From: Dokdonella_A sp964582225
GTDB taxonomy: Bacteria; Pseudomonadota; Gammaproteobacteria; Xanthomonadales; Rhodanobacteraceae
Assembly (NCBI GenBank): GCA_964582225.1
Contig: CAZORA010000002.1
Location: 1-64,000, forward strand
Reading direction: 5' to 3'
DNA: 64,000 nt
The translations under genes and the position numbers were made by a program. This document shows, piece by piece, positions 1 to 7,738 of the stretch. The notes under the pieces are model-generated. The model ran no database searches. It saw only the letters and a list, made by a program, of their open reading frames with translations, and was not told the DNA's origin. The first letter of the stretch is position 1, and every line of letters begins with the position of its first letter.

Positions 1-134
1 CGATATACTCGCCGACCGGTTCGGCAATCAGTGCAGGATGTACTGGCCCAATACATTTTCTTGACACAAAAATCTCCGAAGCTATGATCGACCGTGCACG
101 GCAGGGGGTTTCGCAGTTCTCAAGGATTGAAGTC

Positions 135-1028
135 ATGAAGATCGCTGTTGCCGTCTTGGGTTTCTTGATCCTGAGCGTCGCCAGCCTCGCCCGCGCCGAC
201 ATCACCGTGGAGCGCTGCGTCTGCAGTACGGAAGCGCAGTGGACCGCGAGGGCGGCGAGTTTCGGCGCGGGATACGTCGGCTATCTCTATAATTTCGACA
301 GCGCCCAGATACGCAAGTACCGCAACGCCGGCATGATCAACGGCGGCGGCTCCGCCATCAGCGGTGACGGCGGACAGGAAACCCAGGGCGGCGGGGGCAG
401 CGGCGTCACTTGGCTACCGGTTGAAGCGCGATACCAGGAGCAATTCAACGACCTGCTCGTGGTGCGCTCCTATTTTGCGCGCCCCCTCAGCGCAATCAGC
501 ATAGAATTCAACCTTCCGCAAGATGCGGTAAACCAGCGCGGCATACAGGTCGGCGACTACAACGCCTATTCGATCATGAATAGCCCCGGCGCAGAGATGA
601 ATCTTCGCGATTACCTGCTCGAGCAGCGTCGATCGATTTTTAACTCCGTCAACCGAAGTATTCCAGAGGGAGTCGTGGACACACTCGTACGGGTGCTGCA
701 AACGATAGACAGGGTTCGTACAAAGGGTGAATACCTCAAGATTACAATCAAAGTGATCTTCAAGGACGGAAGCAGGGCGGCTTTCGTGGATGACGGCGAC
801 GGTCGACCCACGCGCAAGCCGGGAGCGACCGTAGACCGCAACGGCAATCCCATTCCCGAAACGCCTGCCGCCGGTCGAGGCGAGTACGACATACATGCAG
901 ACGATTACGAAGCCTGGTTCCGGTACATGCAAAGCATGGGCGTACAGTTCACCCGTGAGAGCGGAACGATTCACTGCGCCTGGGACGGAGAAACGCTGCG
1001 CTGCCGAGTGCCCACGCTCGCGAACTGA
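135..1028 (+). CDS. Secreted protein of unknown function
   Basis: 297 aa. I do not recognise the family. The chosen ATG begins a clear signal peptide (MKIAVAVLG, hydrophobic core, cleavage near ARA-D at about residue 21) and has AAGGAT about 9 bases upstream. An in-frame ATG at 84 would bury the signal behind 17 polar residues. The mature part starts with a Cys-x-Cys pair (RCVCS), has a Gly-rich linker near residues 75-105, and ends with two more cysteines (HCAWDGETLRC), so disulfides in the periplasm or outside are likely. It is a single gene, followed by a perfect palindrome that may end transcription. Function cannot be assigned. Confidence 0.75.
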   Translation: MKIAVAVLGFLILSVASLARADITVERCVCSTEAQWTARAASFGAGYVGYLYNFDSAQIRKYRNAGMINGGGSAISGDGGQETQGGGGSGVTWLPVEARYQEQFNDLLVVRSYFARPLSAISIEFNLPQDAVNQRGIQVGDYNAYSIMNSPGAEMNLRDYLLEQRRSIFNSVNRSIPEGVVDTLVRVLQTIDRVRTKGEYLKITIKVIFKDGSRAAFVDDGDGRPTRKPGATVDRNGNPIPETPAAGRGEYDIHADDYEAWFRYMQSMGVQFTRESGTIHCAWDGETLRCRVPTLAN

Positions 1029-1041
1029 CTGCACGATTCGA

Positions 1042-1077
1042 CGTCGAACCAGCGCCCGTACGGGCGCTGGTTCGACG
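1042..1077. terminator. Perfect 36-bp palindrome, possible terminator
   Basis: Two 17-base arms (1042-1058 and 1061-1077) are perfectly complementary around a central TA, 14 bases after the stop codon at 1028. No T-run follows, so termination is inferred from position and stem strength only. A protein-binding dyad is the alternative. Confidence 0.45.
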
Positions 1078-1127
1078 CATGTGCGGGCCACGAGAAAGCG
1101 CGAGGTGCTTTCCCCTCGGAGCACCCG

Positions 1128-1265
1128 TCACAGCACGCTGCCGATCACCCCTGCCTTGACCGCAATCGCGGGATCGACGAGGTACACCGCGCCGTCGGCG
1201 ATACCGGCGCGAACACCAGACGAAGACGAGCTACGTCTGACTTCAACCGGTTGAAATCCAGGCAT
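1128..1265 (-). CDS. Possible small ORF or remnant of a gene 3' end
   Basis: A 45-aa minus-strand frame starts at ATG 1265, with GGAG four bases upstream, and ends at TGA 1130-1128. Its last 27 codons (ending DPAIAVKAGVIGSVL) have the G/C-rich third positions of real genes here. The first half (a run of Ser codons) does not. That contrast suggests the preserved 3' end of a decayed gene rather than an intact small protein. Apart from this and the palindrome at 1042-1077, I see nothing in the 333-base gap 1029-1361. Confidence 0.25.
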   Translation of the reverse strand: MPGFQPVEVRRSSSSSGVRAGIADGAVYLVDPAIAVKAGVIGSVL

Positions 1266-1361
1266 CGGACTCCCGCCGTCGTGGCGGCAACGATCGGAAC
1301 CGGTTTACGCGGAGCTTTTCCTGACGTGGCTCCGCACCGACACAGGCGTTACGCTGCGCCC

Positions 1362-3809
1362 ATGCGCCCAGCGACTTACCTTTTCGGCGAATTCCGCATC
1401 GACCCGCAGGCGCGGGAGCTGCATGTGAACGGACTCCTGCTGGCGCTGTCCCCCAGGGTGTTCGACTGCATCGTCTATCTGCTCGAGCACCGCGATCGCG
1501 CGGTGGGGCGAGACGAGCTCATTTCTGCCGTATGGGGCCGCGTGGACGTGAGCGACACCTTGCTCGGCCAGACCATTCTGAAAGCGCGGCGCGCTCTCGG
1601 CGACGGCGGTCGGACGCAGGAGGTCATCCGCACGGTGCCACGCTTCGGCTATCGCTGGGTCGCTGCGGTTGCACCCGAGGTTGCGCCCGAACCCACCGCG
1701 GAGGTCGCCGAGCCGGCACTCGAACCGCTCCCACCGCCAAGCCGGCGTCCCGCCGCCGAGTCGCCAGGCGCCTCGACGCCAACCGCGACGGCACGCACAG
1801 CGGCGCCACGCGTTCGTACGCACGCTCTCTGGCTGGCGGTGGCGCTCCTGCTGCTGGCCGCGGTGGCGATCCTGTTCTGGCTGCAGCGATCCCTGCCGCA
1901 GCCGCAAGGGCCGGCGCTGCCGGCGACCTCACAACCCGCGCCACAGACGGGTGAAGACGCGATCGCGGTGCTGCCCTTTGCGGTAACCGCAGGCGAGGAC
2001 TGGACCTGGCTGCGCCTCGTCCTGATGGATCTGGTGGCCGCTCGCCTGCGCGACGCAGGCCTCGGCGTGGTGCCAAGCGACACCATCGTGGCGCTCCTGC
2101 GCAGCCATAGCGATGCGGAAGTCGGCTCACTCAGCGGAGCCCGAGATCTGCTGCGGACCGCGGTTGCGCGGACGGCGGACGGCTGGCGCGTACAGCTCGA
2201 CCTGTTCGACCCGTCCGGCCAGACGCACCGCAGCGAAGCGCACGCGGCGGAGCCGACATCTGCTGCCGCTGCCGCCGCGGATCGGTTGCTCGGGCTACTC
2301 GGCCACGCCGCGACGGGTCGTGACACCCGGCTGCCGCAGTCCGCCGAAGCGCTCCTTTCGCGCAGCGAGGCCGCCCTGCTCACCGACGACCTGGTGGGCG
2401 CGCGGCGCCTGCTGGAAGACGCACCGGCGAGCCTAAAAGCGCTGCCCGCGCTCGGCCTGCGCATGGCTCAGATCGAGTACCGCGCGGGCCAGCTGCAGGC
2501 CGCCCGCCAGCGCCTCGAAGCCCTGCTCTCCCAGGTGGGCGCCGAAACCGATCCGGTGCTGCGCGCGCGCCTGCTGAATGGACTCGGCGCGGTCGCCGTG
2601 CGCGAGGACCACCCGGCCGAAGCGGAGCGCGCGTTCGCCGCGGCGGTGGCACTGCTGGAAACCCGTCGCCAACCGGCCGCGCTCGGCCAGGCCTGGACCG
2701 GCCTCGCCGTCGCGCAGGCGGCGCAGGGGCGCTACGACGAAGCCGCCGCCGGTTTCGCCAAGGCGCGGGTGGCGCTGAAGCTGGCCGGCGACTCGCTGGC
2801 GCTGGCCCGCGTGGAAGAAAACGAAGCCGTGGACGCAGCCAAGCGCAGCCGCTTCGCGGAGGCCGCGAGCGGACACGAAAACGCTGCGCGGCAGTTCGAG
2901 CGTCTCGGCGCGCTGAATGAACTCGCTGCCGCGCTGGGCAACCTCGCCGACGCCCAGCTCGAACTGCTGCAGCCCGCCGACGCGCTCGCCACGACCGTGC
3001 GCGCCAGCGAGACCCTGGGTCGCCTGGAGAACCGCGGCACCCGAGTCGAGGTCGAGCTGCAGCGCATTGCCGCACTGCTCGCCAACGGACACACCAGCGC
3101 GGCGGCCACGCTGCTGAGCGAGGTGCGGCCAACCGCAGCCACGAGTGGCGACGACGCGAGCGTCGCGCGCCTGCAGCTCGAACAGGCGCGTCTCGATCTG
3201 GCCGCGGAAGCCTACGGCCCTGCAGCCTCTGGTGCGCGGCAAGCCGTGGTGGGCCTGCAGTCTGCCGACTACCGCCGCGAACGCGCAAACGCCTGGCTGC
3301 TCCTGCTGCGCGCCCTGCGCGGCCAGGGCGCGGTCGCGGAAGCCAGAACCGAGGCAGCCCTCATGCGCGCCTGGGCGGCGAGCAGCGACTGGCCGCCGCT
3401 GCCTACCTACACGGCGCTCGTTGACGCCGAGGAAGCCTGGTCGCGAGGTGACTTCGCGGCCGCGACGGCGGCCTGGCGGCAGGCGCTCGACCGGGCGCGC
3501 GAGGTCGAAGTGCCGAGCGACACGGCCACCGTCGCGATTTCCTGGGCCAGGCGACTGATTGCCAGCGGAGAGCTCGATCAGGCCAGCGCCCTGGTCGGCC
3601 TCGCGGCGCGCTGGAGCGCGAACGACTACGACTGCGCCCTGCTGCAGCTTCGCTACTACCACGCGCTGGGGGAGCCGGCTACCTGGCGTCAGGCGCTCGA
3701 GCAGGCGCGGCTTCTGGCCGGAGAGCGCACGCTTCCAGCGGAGCTGCTGCAGGCGCCAGAGGGCCGCACCCCGCCCGGCGCAATCGACGCAGTCCCGGCC
3801 AGCGACTGA
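1362..3809 (+). CDS. CadC/ToxR-like winged-helix membrane regulator with TPR-like region
   Basis: 815 aa. Residues 1-100 form an OmpR/PhoB-type winged-helix DNA-binding domain: it opens with YLFGEFRIDPQARELHVNG and ends with the wing motif TVPRFGYRWVA. A Pro/Ala linker follows, then one transmembrane helix near residue 150-170 (WLAVALLLLAAVAILFW). The rest is a long Ala/Leu-rich helical region with TPR-like spacing, presumably periplasmic. There is no receiver domain, so this is a one-component regulator that senses through its C-terminal part, as in CadC. The start was set at ATG 1362 because the winged-helix fold begins there; the upstream in-frame ATG adds only low-complexity residues. The target and signal are unknown. 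Confidence 0.8.
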   Translation: MRPATYLFGEFRIDPQARELHVNGLLLALSPRVFDCIVYLLEHRDRAVGRDELISAVWGRVDVSDTLLGQTILKARRALGDGGRTQEVIRTVPRFGYRWVAAVAPEVAPEPTAEVAEPALEPLPPPSRRPAAESPGASTPTATARTAAPRVRTHALWLAVALLLLAAVAILFWLQRSLPQPQGPALPATSQPAPQTGEDAIAVLPFAVTAGEDWTWLRLVLMDLVAARLRDAGLGVVPSDTIVALLRSHSDAEVGSLSGARDLLRTAVARTADGWRVQLDLFDPSGQTHRSEAHAAEPTSAAAAAADRLLGLLGHAATGRDTRLPQSAEALLSRSEAALLTDDLVGARRLLEDAPASLKALPALGLRMAQIEYRAGQLQAARQRLEALLSQVGAETDPVLRARLLNGLGAVAVREDHPAEAERAFAAAVALLETRRQPAALGQAWTGLAVAQAAQGRYDEAAAGFAKARVALKLAGDSLALARVEENEAVDAAKRSRFAEAASGHENAARQFERLGALNELAAALGNLADAQLELLQPADALATTVRASETLGRLENRGTRVEVELQRIAALLANGHTSAAATLLSEVRPTAATSGDDASVARLQLEQARLDLAAEAYGPAASGARQAVVGLQSADYRRERANAWLLLLRALRGQGAVAEARTEAALMRAWAASSDWPPLPTYTALVDAEEAWSRGDFAAATAAWRQALDRAREVEVPSDTATVAISWARRLIASGELDQASALVGLAARWSANDYDCALLQLRYYHALGEPATWRQALEQARLLAGERTLPAELLQAPEGRTPPGAIDAVPASD

Positions 3810-3994
3810 ACCGTGGCGGCGGCAACCGGCCGCTCGAAGCATCGGGTTCACGGCCACTGATGCTCCCGCGCACGCGCAGCGAAGCCTGCGCGAATGAATC
3901 GCGAATGTTTCGGCATGCGCTCCGCGCCAAACTCGCGAAAGCGTCTTGCCCGCCGCGTCAGGCGCCACCCCCACCGCTCACGGATACTTCTCTC

Positions 3995-5062
3995 ATGCGC
4001 CATCTGCTTGCCGCCAGTGTTGCGCTGGCTCTCTCCACTTCTGCTGTCGCTTCCGGGACGTTCATCGAAATCAACACGCCCGACGTGCAGCTGACCCAGG
4101 TTTCGCCCAACGGCGCCTACGCTGCAGGTACGAGCTTCAATACGGCCGGCTTCCGCTGGACCGCCGCGGACAACCAGCAGGAGCTGCTGCCGGCGCTGAA
4201 CAGCGCGTTTGGCATCAACAACCTGGGCGTCATTGCCGGCAGCGTGGCGGAAAACGGCGGCGCATACGACGGCGGCCGCGATCTGGGCGCCTGGGCGGCG
4301 ATCGGCGCGGCGCCGGTGCTGCTCAGCGACCCCTTGACCACCAATTCGAGCGGCTACGGCATCGCCGACGACGGCACTGTGGTCGGCCTCTCCTTCGAGG
4401 ATCAGTACGCCGGCAACGCGGTGGCCTTCGTGTGGACCGCGGCGGAAGGCATGCTGGCGCTGCCGGTGCCGCGCCCCGCGAACTATTCGCGCGCCAACGC
4501 GATCAGCGCCGATGGCCGCGTCATCGTCGGCTGGAACGATCAGGATGACGGATCCCGCACCGGCATGGTCTGGCTCGACCGCACGCCCTTCGACATCGTC
4601 GACGCCGACGGCTACGCGGTTGGCGAGGCCAGCGCGGTGACTCCGGACGGCAGCTACGTGGTCGGCTCGGGCTATATGGACGCCGATTTCAACGAAGGCT
4701 CCTGGCGCTGGAGCGCCGACGGCGGCGTCGAGTTGATCCCGGGCATGAGCTTCGCCTTCGGCGTGAGCGGCGACGGCCGCATGGTGGTCGGCAACACCGG
4801 CTTCTTCGACAACCCGCCGCGCACGCCGATGGTCTGGCGCGAAGGTATCGGCACGGTGAGCCTGGCCGACTTCCTCGCCGAACAGGGCATCGAGATCCCG
4901 GCCGGCTGGGACGTCGGCGGCGGGCTCGGCGGCCTCTCCGCAGACGGCCACACGCTGGCCGGCTGGGGCTTCGGTCCGCTCGGGATGCAGTCCTATATCG
5001 TGCAGATCGACGCGGGCGAAGACGGCGACGTGATCTTCGCCAGCGGCTTCGACGAGCCCTGA
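3995..5062 (+). CDS. Secreted HAF-type repeat protein with C-terminal IFASGFD motif
   Basis: 355 aa. It starts with a signal peptide (MRHLLAASVALALSTSAVASG). The body carries about six copies of a short motif of the type x-S-x-DG-x-VVG: for example INNLGVIAG, IADDGTVVG, ISADGRVIVG, VTPDGSYVVG, VSGDGRMVVG and LSADGHTLAG. This pattern is typical of HAF-family extracellular repeat (beta-propeller-like) proteins. The protein ends DGDVIFASGFDEP. A C-terminal IFxxGF(D/E) tail is, to my knowledge, common on secreted proteins of Lysobacterales and may be a sorting or processing signal. ATG 3995 is chosen over 3860 because the signal peptide begins there. The biological role is unknown. Confidence 0.75.
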   Translation: MRHLLAASVALALSTSAVASGTFIEINTPDVQLTQVSPNGAYAAGTSFNTAGFRWTAADNQQELLPALNSAFGINNLGVIAGSVAENGGAYDGGRDLGAWAAIGAAPVLLSDPLTTNSSGYGIADDGTVVGLSFEDQYAGNAVAFVWTAAEGMLALPVPRPANYSRANAISADGRVIVGWNDQDDGSRTGMVWLDRTPFDIVDADGYAVGEASAVTPDGSYVVGSGYMDADFNEGSWRWSADGGVELIPGMSFAFGVSGDGRMVVGNTGFFDNPPRTPMVWREGIGTVSLADFLAEQGIEIPAGWDVGGGLGGLSADGHTLAGWGFGPLGMQSYIVQIDAGEDGDVIFASGFDEP

Positions 5063-5099
5063 ATCGACGCGATCCCGCGCCTGATCGGCGTGAGCCAGG

Positions 5100-6335
5100 T
5101 CACGCGGATGGGGCGCCGGAAGCCCGGCGCTCGATTTCCTCGGCGAGCACGTCGGCGACCCGCGCGAAGCGCGCCTCATCCAGCCAGGGACTGTTGGAAA
5201 CCGTCAGCGTGGTCGCGGCCAGGCGCCGCGCCTGCGGAACCTCGACGTCGGAGACCAGGTTTCGCAAATAGGCATAGTCGGGCAGCGCGTGGATGAACAG
5301 GCGGCTGACGCCAAGACCGGCGCGCCAGAGCCGTGCCAGCGCCGCGTCGCGACTCGCTCGATCCGGCATCTGCAGCAGCAGGAAGGGCCAGCTGCCCTGC
5401 GCCCCGGGCGGGTCGTCGAACACGCGCAGGCCGCGAATCTGGGCGAGCCGTCCGCGACGCGCAGCCGCCCGTTCGGCGCCGCGCCGGAGGAATTCCGGCA
5501 GGCGCTCGAAGGCGCGCCCGCCGACTCCGCGGCGCCAGGCGCCAAGCGTGTGCAGCGGGATCCGCGGAGAGAAATCGTCGCCGACCGCGGCGACCGGATC
5601 ATTGCGCGCGAGCGCGCGCCGCAGCGGCCGGCCGTAGGCGAGCCCAAGCAGCTCCGGCCGGTACAGCAGGTGGTAGCCGACGAGCTCCAGCGAGCGACGC
5701 AGCTCCCAGTTGATGCGCCGCGGCGCCAGCGCGCGCGCGCTGCGCGCAAACTCGGCGCGCAGCCGCGGGTCGCGGCTCAGCAGCACGCCGCCCTCGAAGG
5801 TGCTCAGGCCCTTGCCGACGGCAAGGCTGAAGAAGCCGGCGTCGCCGACGAGCCCGACCGAACGCCCATTCTGTCGCGCACCCAGCGCCGACGCCGCATC
5901 CTCGATCACGAAGGCGCCGACCCGCTCGGCGAGCGCGTGCGCGGCGGCGACGTCGGCCACCCTGCCGCCGAGATGGGTCGGCACGACGGCCAGCGTGTCT
6001 CGATCGCAGAGCCCGGCCAGCAGCGCGGGGTCCAGATCGATCGAGTCCGGCGCCAGATCGCAAAGCCGCAGCTCCAGCCCGCAGTGCGCCACCGCCAGCG
6101 CCACCAGCGGACAGGTCCAGGCCGGGGCGACCACGACGCGCCGACCGCTCAGGCGCGCCAGCGCGCTGAGCGCGATGATCAGGGCCGCCGTACCCGAGCA
6201 TTCGAGCTGGACCTCCTCCACCTGCAGGAATCCCGCCAGGCGCTCCGCGAGATCGGCCTGCGGCACGGGCCACAAGTCGCGCCAGCGCGGCGGCAGACCG
6301 GCAGTCGGGGGGATTTCGTGGGCGACCGGGCGCAT
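5100..6335 (-). CDS. DegT/DnrJ/EryC1/StrS-family PLP aminotransferase
   Basis: 411 aa. The fold and motifs are those of PLP-dependent sugar aminotransferases. There is an early CSGTAALIIAL segment, the aspartate segment VIEDAASALGA (Asp146, expected to contact the pyridine nitrogen), and a Schiff-base lysine in FFSLAVGKGLSTFEGG (Lys175). Family members act on keto-sugars or related cyclic ketones in surface glycan, lipid or antibiotic pathways; the substrate here is unknown. It is last in a likely three-gene operon behind a pair of SMR-like transport proteins (18-base gap). The mix of an ArnB-family enzyme with ArnE/F-like half-transporters is suggestive, but no other aminoarabinose gene is present. 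Confidence 0.75.
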   Translation of the reverse strand: MRPVAHEIPPTAGLPPRWRDLWPVPQADLAERLAGFLQVEEVQLECSGTAALIIALSALARLSGRRVVVAPAWTCPLVALAVAHCGLELRLCDLAPDSIDLDPALLAGLCDRDTLAVVPTHLGGRVADVAAAHALAERVGAFVIEDAASALGARQNGRSVGLVGDAGFFSLAVGKGLSTFEGGVLLSRDPRLRAEFARSARALAPRRINWELRRSLELVGYHLLYRPELLGLAYGRPLRRALARNDPVAAVGDDFSPRIPLHTLGAWRRGVGGRAFERLPEFLRRGAERAAARRGRLAQIRGLRVFDDPPGAQGSWPFLLLQMPDRASRDAALARLWRAGLGVSRLFIHALPDYAYLRNLVSDVEVPQARRLAATTLTVSNSPWLDEARFARVADVLAEEIERRASGAPSA

Positions 6336-6353
6336 GATCGGTCCGGGGCACGC

Positions 6354-6758
6354 TCAGCGCGACGCGGCACCCAGCGCCGGTTCCTCGTCGGTTTCGCTGA
6401 TCGCGAGGCAGACGATACCGGCAATGATCAGCGCGCTACCGATCAGCTGCGGCGGCCCGATGTGCTCGCCGAACAGAACGACCGAGAGCACCATCACGGT
6501 GATCACCTCGAGATGCGAGGCAGCGAACGCGGGCCCGATCGGCGCCTTCCGTAGCAGCGTCATCCAGGACACGAAGGCGCCCAGATAGCAGGCGATCGCG
6601 CCGTAGACCCAGGGCGAGGAAGTTACCCGCAGCAACCAGGCGAGGTTGGCTTCCGGCGGCATCGCGTGGTTCGCCGTCAGCTTGAAGCAGACCTGGGCGA
6701 AGGTGTCGAAACTCACCAGCACCAGGAATCCGATCAGATAGAAGCTGCGCAGGCTCAT
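6354..6758 (-). CDS. SMR/EamA-like small membrane transporter, second of a pair
   Basis: 134 aa with four hydrophobic helices (starting MSLRSFYLIGFLVLVSF, then around YGAIACYLGAFVSW, HLEVITVMVLSVVLF and LIGSALIIAGIVCLA). The size and pattern fit a four-helix half-transporter of the DMT superfamily (EmrE, ArnE/ArnF type). The charged loop LRKAPIGPAFAASH before helix three matches the EamA/SMR hairpin. Its ATG overlaps the stop of the upstream partner as ATGA, so the two are probably translated together and form a heterodimer. Possible cargo includes a lipid-linked sugar (as for ArnEF), a small cation or a drug. Confidence 0.7.
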   Translation of the reverse strand: MSLRSFYLIGFLVLVSFDTFAQVCFKLTANHAMPPEANLAWLLRVTSSPWVYGAIACYLGAFVSWMTLLRKAPIGPAFAASHLEVITVMVLSVVLFGEHIGPPQLIGSALIIAGIVCLAISETDEEPALGAASR

Positions 6759-7114
6759 CGACCAAAGCCCACCACGGCGACGCCGGCGGCGATCAGCAGG
6801 ATGCCGAGAGTGCGCAACGGCGAAAAGCGCTCGTTGAACAGGAGCCGGCCGGCCAGCATCACCGCCACGATATTGATCGAACCGAGCAGCACGCCTTCGG
6901 ACAGCGGCACCAACGACAAAAAGGCCAACCAGACCAGGAATTCGGCCACATAGGCGCCGATCCCGAACCAGATCCAGTACCGCCTCGCCATGGCCTTCCA
7001 GTGGGCAAGCCCGCTGCCGCCGGGGTCGCCCACCGCCGCCGCCTTGAACGAAAGCTGTCCGAAAGTGTCGAGCAGTATGTTCAGCACCCACAGGGTGGCT
7101 ACAGTCGGCGACAT
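6755..7114 (-). CDS. SMR/EamA-like small membrane transporter, first of a pair
   Basis: 119 aa with four hydrophobic helices; the third and fourth are the clearest (SEGVLLGSINIVAVMLAGRLLF and LRTLGILLIAAGVAVVGF). The start was set at ATG 7114 (MSPTVATLW), where the first helix begins. An upstream in-frame start would add 43 residues of non-membrane sequence. It is the first gene of a likely operon with its 134-aa partner (4-base overlap) and the DegT aminotransferase. Paired, dissimilar four-helix subunits are the arrangement of ArnE/ArnF and of heterodimeric SMR pumps. Which one this is cannot be decided from sequence alone. Confidence 0.7.
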   Translation of the reverse strand: MSPTVATLWVLNILLDTFGQLSFKAAAVGDPGGSGLAHWKAMARRYWIWFGIGAYVAEFLVWLAFLSLVPLSEGVLLGSINIVAVMLAGRLLFNERFSPLRTLGILLIAAGVAVVGFGR

Positions 7115-7256
7115 CGCAGGGTTTCGATCCACGGACCCACGTCGAGCCATCGGCGGCTGACGCAGGCGGAGAAGAGAGTGCAGGCAAGGCGAACAGTATG
7201 CCCGCAGCACCCCCGCGGCGTCGACCTGGGAGCATCTGAACAAGTCGACATTTGCT

Positions 7257-7340
7257 CGTCACTCCCACGAAGGAGGGAGTCCAGCGCCTTTGATTTCAAG
7301 GACTTGAAGTCGCTGGATGCCCGCCTTCGCGGGCATGACG
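7257..7340. repeat. 84-bp REP/MITE-like inverted repeat
   Basis: The left end (7257-7286) and the reverse complement of the right end (7311-7340) agree at 24 of 30 positions. Both contain the GAAGG core and the CCAGCG/CGCTGG inner ends. The central part holds a smaller dyad (TTCAAG/CTTGAA). The layout matches the dispersed GTCATxCCCGCGAAxGCGGG palindromes found between genes in many proteobacteria. It lies in the 350-base gap between divergent operons (7115-7464). I saw no second copy in the window. The rest of that gap should hold the two promoters, which I could not place with confidence. Confidence 0.7.
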
Positions 7341-7464
7341 GCTTGTTCAGACATTCGCTAGCGGAGGCGACGCTTGAACAACGTCGCTCGCGCGGCGATC
7401 ATGCCGCACTTTCGTCGCTCGCGGCGCCGGCATCGGCCAGCGCGGGGCTTCTCGGAGAAATACC

Positions 7465-7722
7465 ATGAGCAGCGTGCAGGACCGCGTGTTCGACATCATC
7501 GCCAAGGAGGCGAACATCGATCGCGCCAAAATCAGCCGCGAAGCCACGCTGAAGGATCTCGAAATCGAGTCGCTCGACGCGGTGCAGATCATCTTCGAAA
7601 TCGAGGAGCAGTTCGACGTCAGCATGCCGGACCGCAACCCCGACTTCGATACCGAATCGGTCGGCGGGCTGGTGGACACCGTCGAGAAGCTGATCGCAGC
7701 GCGCCCGGTCGCGCCGAGCTGA
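7465..7722 (+). CDS. Second acyl carrier protein
   Basis: 85 aa with the carrier-protein fold. The 4'-phosphopantetheine site is Ser36 in LEIESLDAVQIIFEIEE, the usual (D/E)SLD motif at the start of helix II. It differs clearly from the housekeeping AcpP at 47637-47876, so it is a dedicated carrier. GGAG stands 9-12 bases before ATG 7465. A FabF-like synthase follows 16 bases later and then a patatin-type autotransporter, all on the same strand. This suggests a specialised acyl chain made or held on this ACP. No dehydratase, reductase or acyltransferase is next to it, so those steps must come from the general pathway or elsewhere. Confidence 0.85.
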   Translation: MSSVQDRVFDIIAKEANIDRAKISREATLKDLEIESLDAVQIIFEIEEQFDVSMPDRNPDFDTESVGGLVDTVEKLIAARPVAPS

Positions 7723-7738
7723 GCGGCGAACACAGCGC

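Noticed and set aside
5100..7114. Full assignment as an arnB/arnE/arnF aminoarabinose locus
   Set aside because: ArnA, ArnC, ArnD and ArnT are absent and the aminotransferase lacks clear ArnB-specific features, so only a resemblance is reported.
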